64,000 bases of DNA from assembly GCA_036925085.1 (NCBI GenBank), contig JAUPFP010000003.1, forward strand, positions 6,008,479-6,072,478, in the 5' to 3' direction. The position numbers and the translations under genes are program-made. Of this stretch, positions 61,398 through 64,000 are shown piece after piece (the stretch's first letter is position 1; the number at the start of each line of letters is the position of its first letter). Below the pieces are notes generated by a model, which had not been told where the DNA came from, ran no database searches, and was given only the letters and a program-made list of their open reading frames with translations. The stretch comes from Brachycybe producta (lineage: Eukaryota; Arthropoda; Diplopoda; Playtdesmida; Andrognathidae).

Positions 61398-64000
61398 GCC
61401 CATCACGGAGAAGGAGAAGGAGGAAGGCGACGGGAGTAGCCGACGGTCCTCCTCCCTCAGCCCGCTGCATCCTGGGGATGCAAGGCTGTTGGAGTCGGGA
61501 TCGGAGGGCTCCCCATCATCTGGCGGACCGGAAACGGCTGACGCCACCGTGGAATCTGTTGATTCCCCGGCGGCAGAGGCCGTGGAAGGTCCGGCATCTG
61601 CCCAGTCGACTCCGACCGGTGTCGGAGCCTTCTGGGGCAGGTACCTGCAGTCTCCCACCAGGGATACGGCTGCTACCACCGTTCAGTCGGTGGCGGCGGT
61701 AGTTTCCCCGGTTGGTGAGTCAGCAGAAGCGGGTATTGATGGTGGGAAAGCGGCTACCGGTGTGGTAACCGCTAGTACCCCGGAACCCGGGTCTCCGTCT
61801 GTTCGAGACCTCCTAGACTGGTCTAGGGTGGTCGAGGACAGTGAGGACGTCTCCTTGGGAGCGTCCTTAGTCATTGACATGGAGATGGAGGTCGAAACCA
61901 CCGGTGATTCGGTGGTGGACGCCTCAAGGCAGTGGCGGAGCCGCAACGCCTCTTCAGAGGGCTCTTCGGAGTCTGACGGGAGTAGTTCGGCCTCCGAGGG
62001 TAAACCGTCTGGGACGGGATCCCCCGGAGTTCTTCCCGCCGATCCAATGTCTTTGGAGGCCGTGGCTGTGTCCTTGGTTGAAGAAGAAGACCGCTTGGAT
62101 CGGTTGGACGAAGCTAGACGGGACATGGTCCAGGAAGGTGGCTTCCTGGTCGGGGACCGTCGGTGCTTCGTCGGGGAGTTTCCGACCGTGCAGGTGAAGA
62201 AGGACGGCGCGAAGAAGCGCAAGAAAAAGTCCGGAGCCGCACGGATCACTGCCAGAGCCAAGGCTCTCGCAGAGAGAGAGGCGATGCTCAAAGCCAAAGA
62301 GGAGGCGTTGAAGAAGTTCACGCCTGCTGTGGGGCTTCGAGCAGAAACTCTCGCCCACCCTGAAGGTTGTTCAGGGGCTGCTTGGCCAGAGAAGCCGGCT
62401 GCTGGATCGGGTCCGCCCGAGACAGTAGCTGGCCACTCCGGCTGGCAGTCGGACAACCCGAAGAGGGACCGGCGAGCAGAGAAGGCTACCCAGCCTCCAG
62501 TACCTGCTCCCGGTAAAACGGGGAAATCTGTGAGTGGTGGTGGTAGTAAGGGACAAAAAAGGTCCCGCCCTCACACCCCACCAGTGGCTGAAAGCTCGAG
62601 AGATAAGAAGGCCAGGTCCTCAGGCCAAGGAAAGGCCTCCGAACCTCGGAAGCCCGAGAGCTTAGAGGATAAGCTCAGACGGCTTCAGGCTCAAGCAGCG
62701 AGCCTGCACCGACAGATCGCTCGTGCGGTCGGTGCAGGAGAGCGGCAGGAGTTTGAGCGCCGGGCTGCGGAGTTCCCTCCCCTGCAGGGAATGCCCGCCC
62801 AGAGTCCGCTCAAAACAGGGGAACCTCCTGTCGGTCGTGGTGTCCCGCCGATTGCGAGTGCCACGACCATCGCTGGCCAGAAGCGAATCGCCGAGAGGGA
62901 GGCGATGCAGGCTTCCAGTGCACCAGCCCATGGTGCGGAAGCCAAAGCTACTGGTAGCAAGAGTCAGCCGACTCTTGCACCGAAGGAGAAGTCTCTCCTT
63001 CGGGATGGTCGAGGAAGATTTGTCTCCGGGCAATCGTCCTCGGCTATCGCTTCGGCTAAGGGCACTTCTTCAAAGAAGAGTACGGCTCCGGCCGGAAAAC
63101 CTTCGAAGAAGGAGTCCGAGAAGGTGAAGGGGGCTAACCACCCGCCTAAGCCTGATCGGCCCAGTAAGTCGTCGGGGTCAGTTAAGTTCAACCTGACGCA
63201 TGGTCACGGGAAGAAAAAGAAAAAGAAGGACCGTAAAAAGTCCAAGCGTGAGAGGAAGGGGAGTCTGACACCCTCCAGTAGTAGGCGCCAGGGAGCCGAA
63301 ACTGGAGGCGTCGTGGCGGAAAAGGAGTCCCGGCGTGCTCAGGCAAGCACGCCGGCCGGGAGTCAACCGGTCCATACCCGTCCCGTTGAGGCGGCGCGGA
63401 TGGATGGTAGGTCGATGCGCGACGTTTTGGTCGGCACGCCTCCATCCTCCCCGAAGGTGGATGCGGTCTCGAGCCTGCGGGTTCGAGCGGTGGGAACCCT
63501 GCACCGTGTGACTTTGCCCTCACCTAAGGGCGAAGGAACCTCGGTTGCAGGAGTTAGTGTTCCCACTAAACGTGACCCCGTGACCCCCAGTGGGGGTACA
63601 TCCTTCTTTCCGGTCCATGGCGGCGGGGTATTCGATACCCTAGGACCTGAAACATCAACCTCCCCTAGGCCTGAGGCTGAGGGACGGCGTATTGGTGCAT
63701 TGCCCCCGTATTCAGATGCAGAGGTGTATCTGAATAACCGGCTTGGTCTCTGGCAGGACCAACCGGGAATGGAGGGTTGCCAATACCACGGCTACTACCG
63801 TCTGGAAGAGCCACTTCCAGAGCCGTGGGTAGCAAGGCTACCGCCGTACAACATGCGCCATGTTGTGGCGTTTGGTTGTGGGGGTTTTCCGGTTGTCATG
63901 GTCGTGAATCCGGTCCAGCAAACGTTTGCTATTTTGGATGTGATGGGACTAGATGCCGGGATAGTTCGTCTAGCCCGGCGTGCAGCCCCATTCATCCAAC
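61398..64000 (+). CDS. Element 2 third coding region, runs off the window
   Basis: The frame of 61399 is open without a stop to base 63999, over 860 codons; there is no ATG at its start, which fits a spliced or fused product. It matches element 1 from 47232 on: SSLSPLHPGDA, SGAARITARAKALA, FTPAVGL, NPKRDRRAEK, a Lys-rich stretch near 63208-63250, RMDGRSMRDV, and near 63720-63990 the block YLNNRLGLWQDQPGM with VVNPV and LDV. Conservation over this length suggests a real protein. Function unknown. Confidence 0.65.

Larger units (their letters stand above)
52654..64000 (+). mobile_element. Second Ty3/Gypsy-type element (element 2), 3' end outside the window
   Basis: Same plan and clearly homologous proteins as element 1, but a different sequence throughout, including the LTR. 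It shows three breaks: a gag frameshift near 54530, a TAA at 55804-55806 in the -1 frame before protease, and a frameshift near 60090-60105 at the end of pol. It is therefore probably not autonomous in its present form. The 3' LTR is not visible, so its age cannot be judged. Confidence 0.92.

Overview
The window is animal nuclear DNA: spliced genes with GT-AG introns of 0.2 to 5.6 kb, AT-rich non-coding sequence and a high density of transposable elements. The host group cannot be fixed from the sequence; an invertebrate is my best guess. Two host genes are recognisable and converge tail to tail. The first (+ strand, 214-13031) is the 3' part of a WDR4/Trm82 homologue, the non-catalytic WD40 subunit of the tRNA (guanine-N7) methyltransferase; nine exons are visible with consistent splice phases and the first exon lies left of the window. 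The second (- strand, 35588-20191) is a complete seven-exon secreted alpha-carbonic anhydrase of 318 codons with a signal peptide, all zinc ligands, and an unusual tail of nine aspartates.

From 1 to about 38 kb the introns and intergenic DNA are a mosaic of small elements. They include hAT-type elements with 8-bp target duplications (19241-20087, 23238-24123, 26791-27288, 28210-28550), a family with TTAA at its ends (five copies, one split by a solo LTR), Helitrons ending in a hairpin plus CTAG (two of them ~1.6-1.8 kb, in opposite orientation, filled with a TTTAGGGCAAATGG minisatellite), foldback/MITE elements, mariner-like remnants and decayed LINE reverse-transcriptase fragments.

From 37981 to 64000 the sequence becomes GC-rich and consists of two related but distinct Ty3/Gypsy-type LTR retrotransposons separated by 1.6 kb of AT-rich host DNA holding a LINE fragment. 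Element 1 (37981-51082, 13.1 kb) is complete: 834-bp LTRs with only two differences seen by eye, a 4-bp target duplication ATAT, a primer-binding region, a structured leader, gag, protease, a very long pol-plus-extension frame, a purine tract and the 3' LTR. Element 2 (52654 to beyond the window) has the same plan but carries frameshifts and a nonsense codon.

Both Gypsy elements share features I do not recognise from a described family: (a) a leader built of hairpins repeated every ~71-72 bases; (b) a GTTAAAC heptamer five bases before a strong stem at the gag/pol junction, the stem being kept while its sequence changes; (c) a long extra coding region after integrase, Lys/Ser/Pro-rich with a conserved C-terminal block of unknown function, preceded by donor- and acceptor-like sites flanking a second hairpin-rich segment; (d) a perfect LTR hairpin 45-47 bases before the poly(A) signal.

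All comparisons were by eye. Element family names, the identity of the host and the functions of the extra frames need database and transcript checks.
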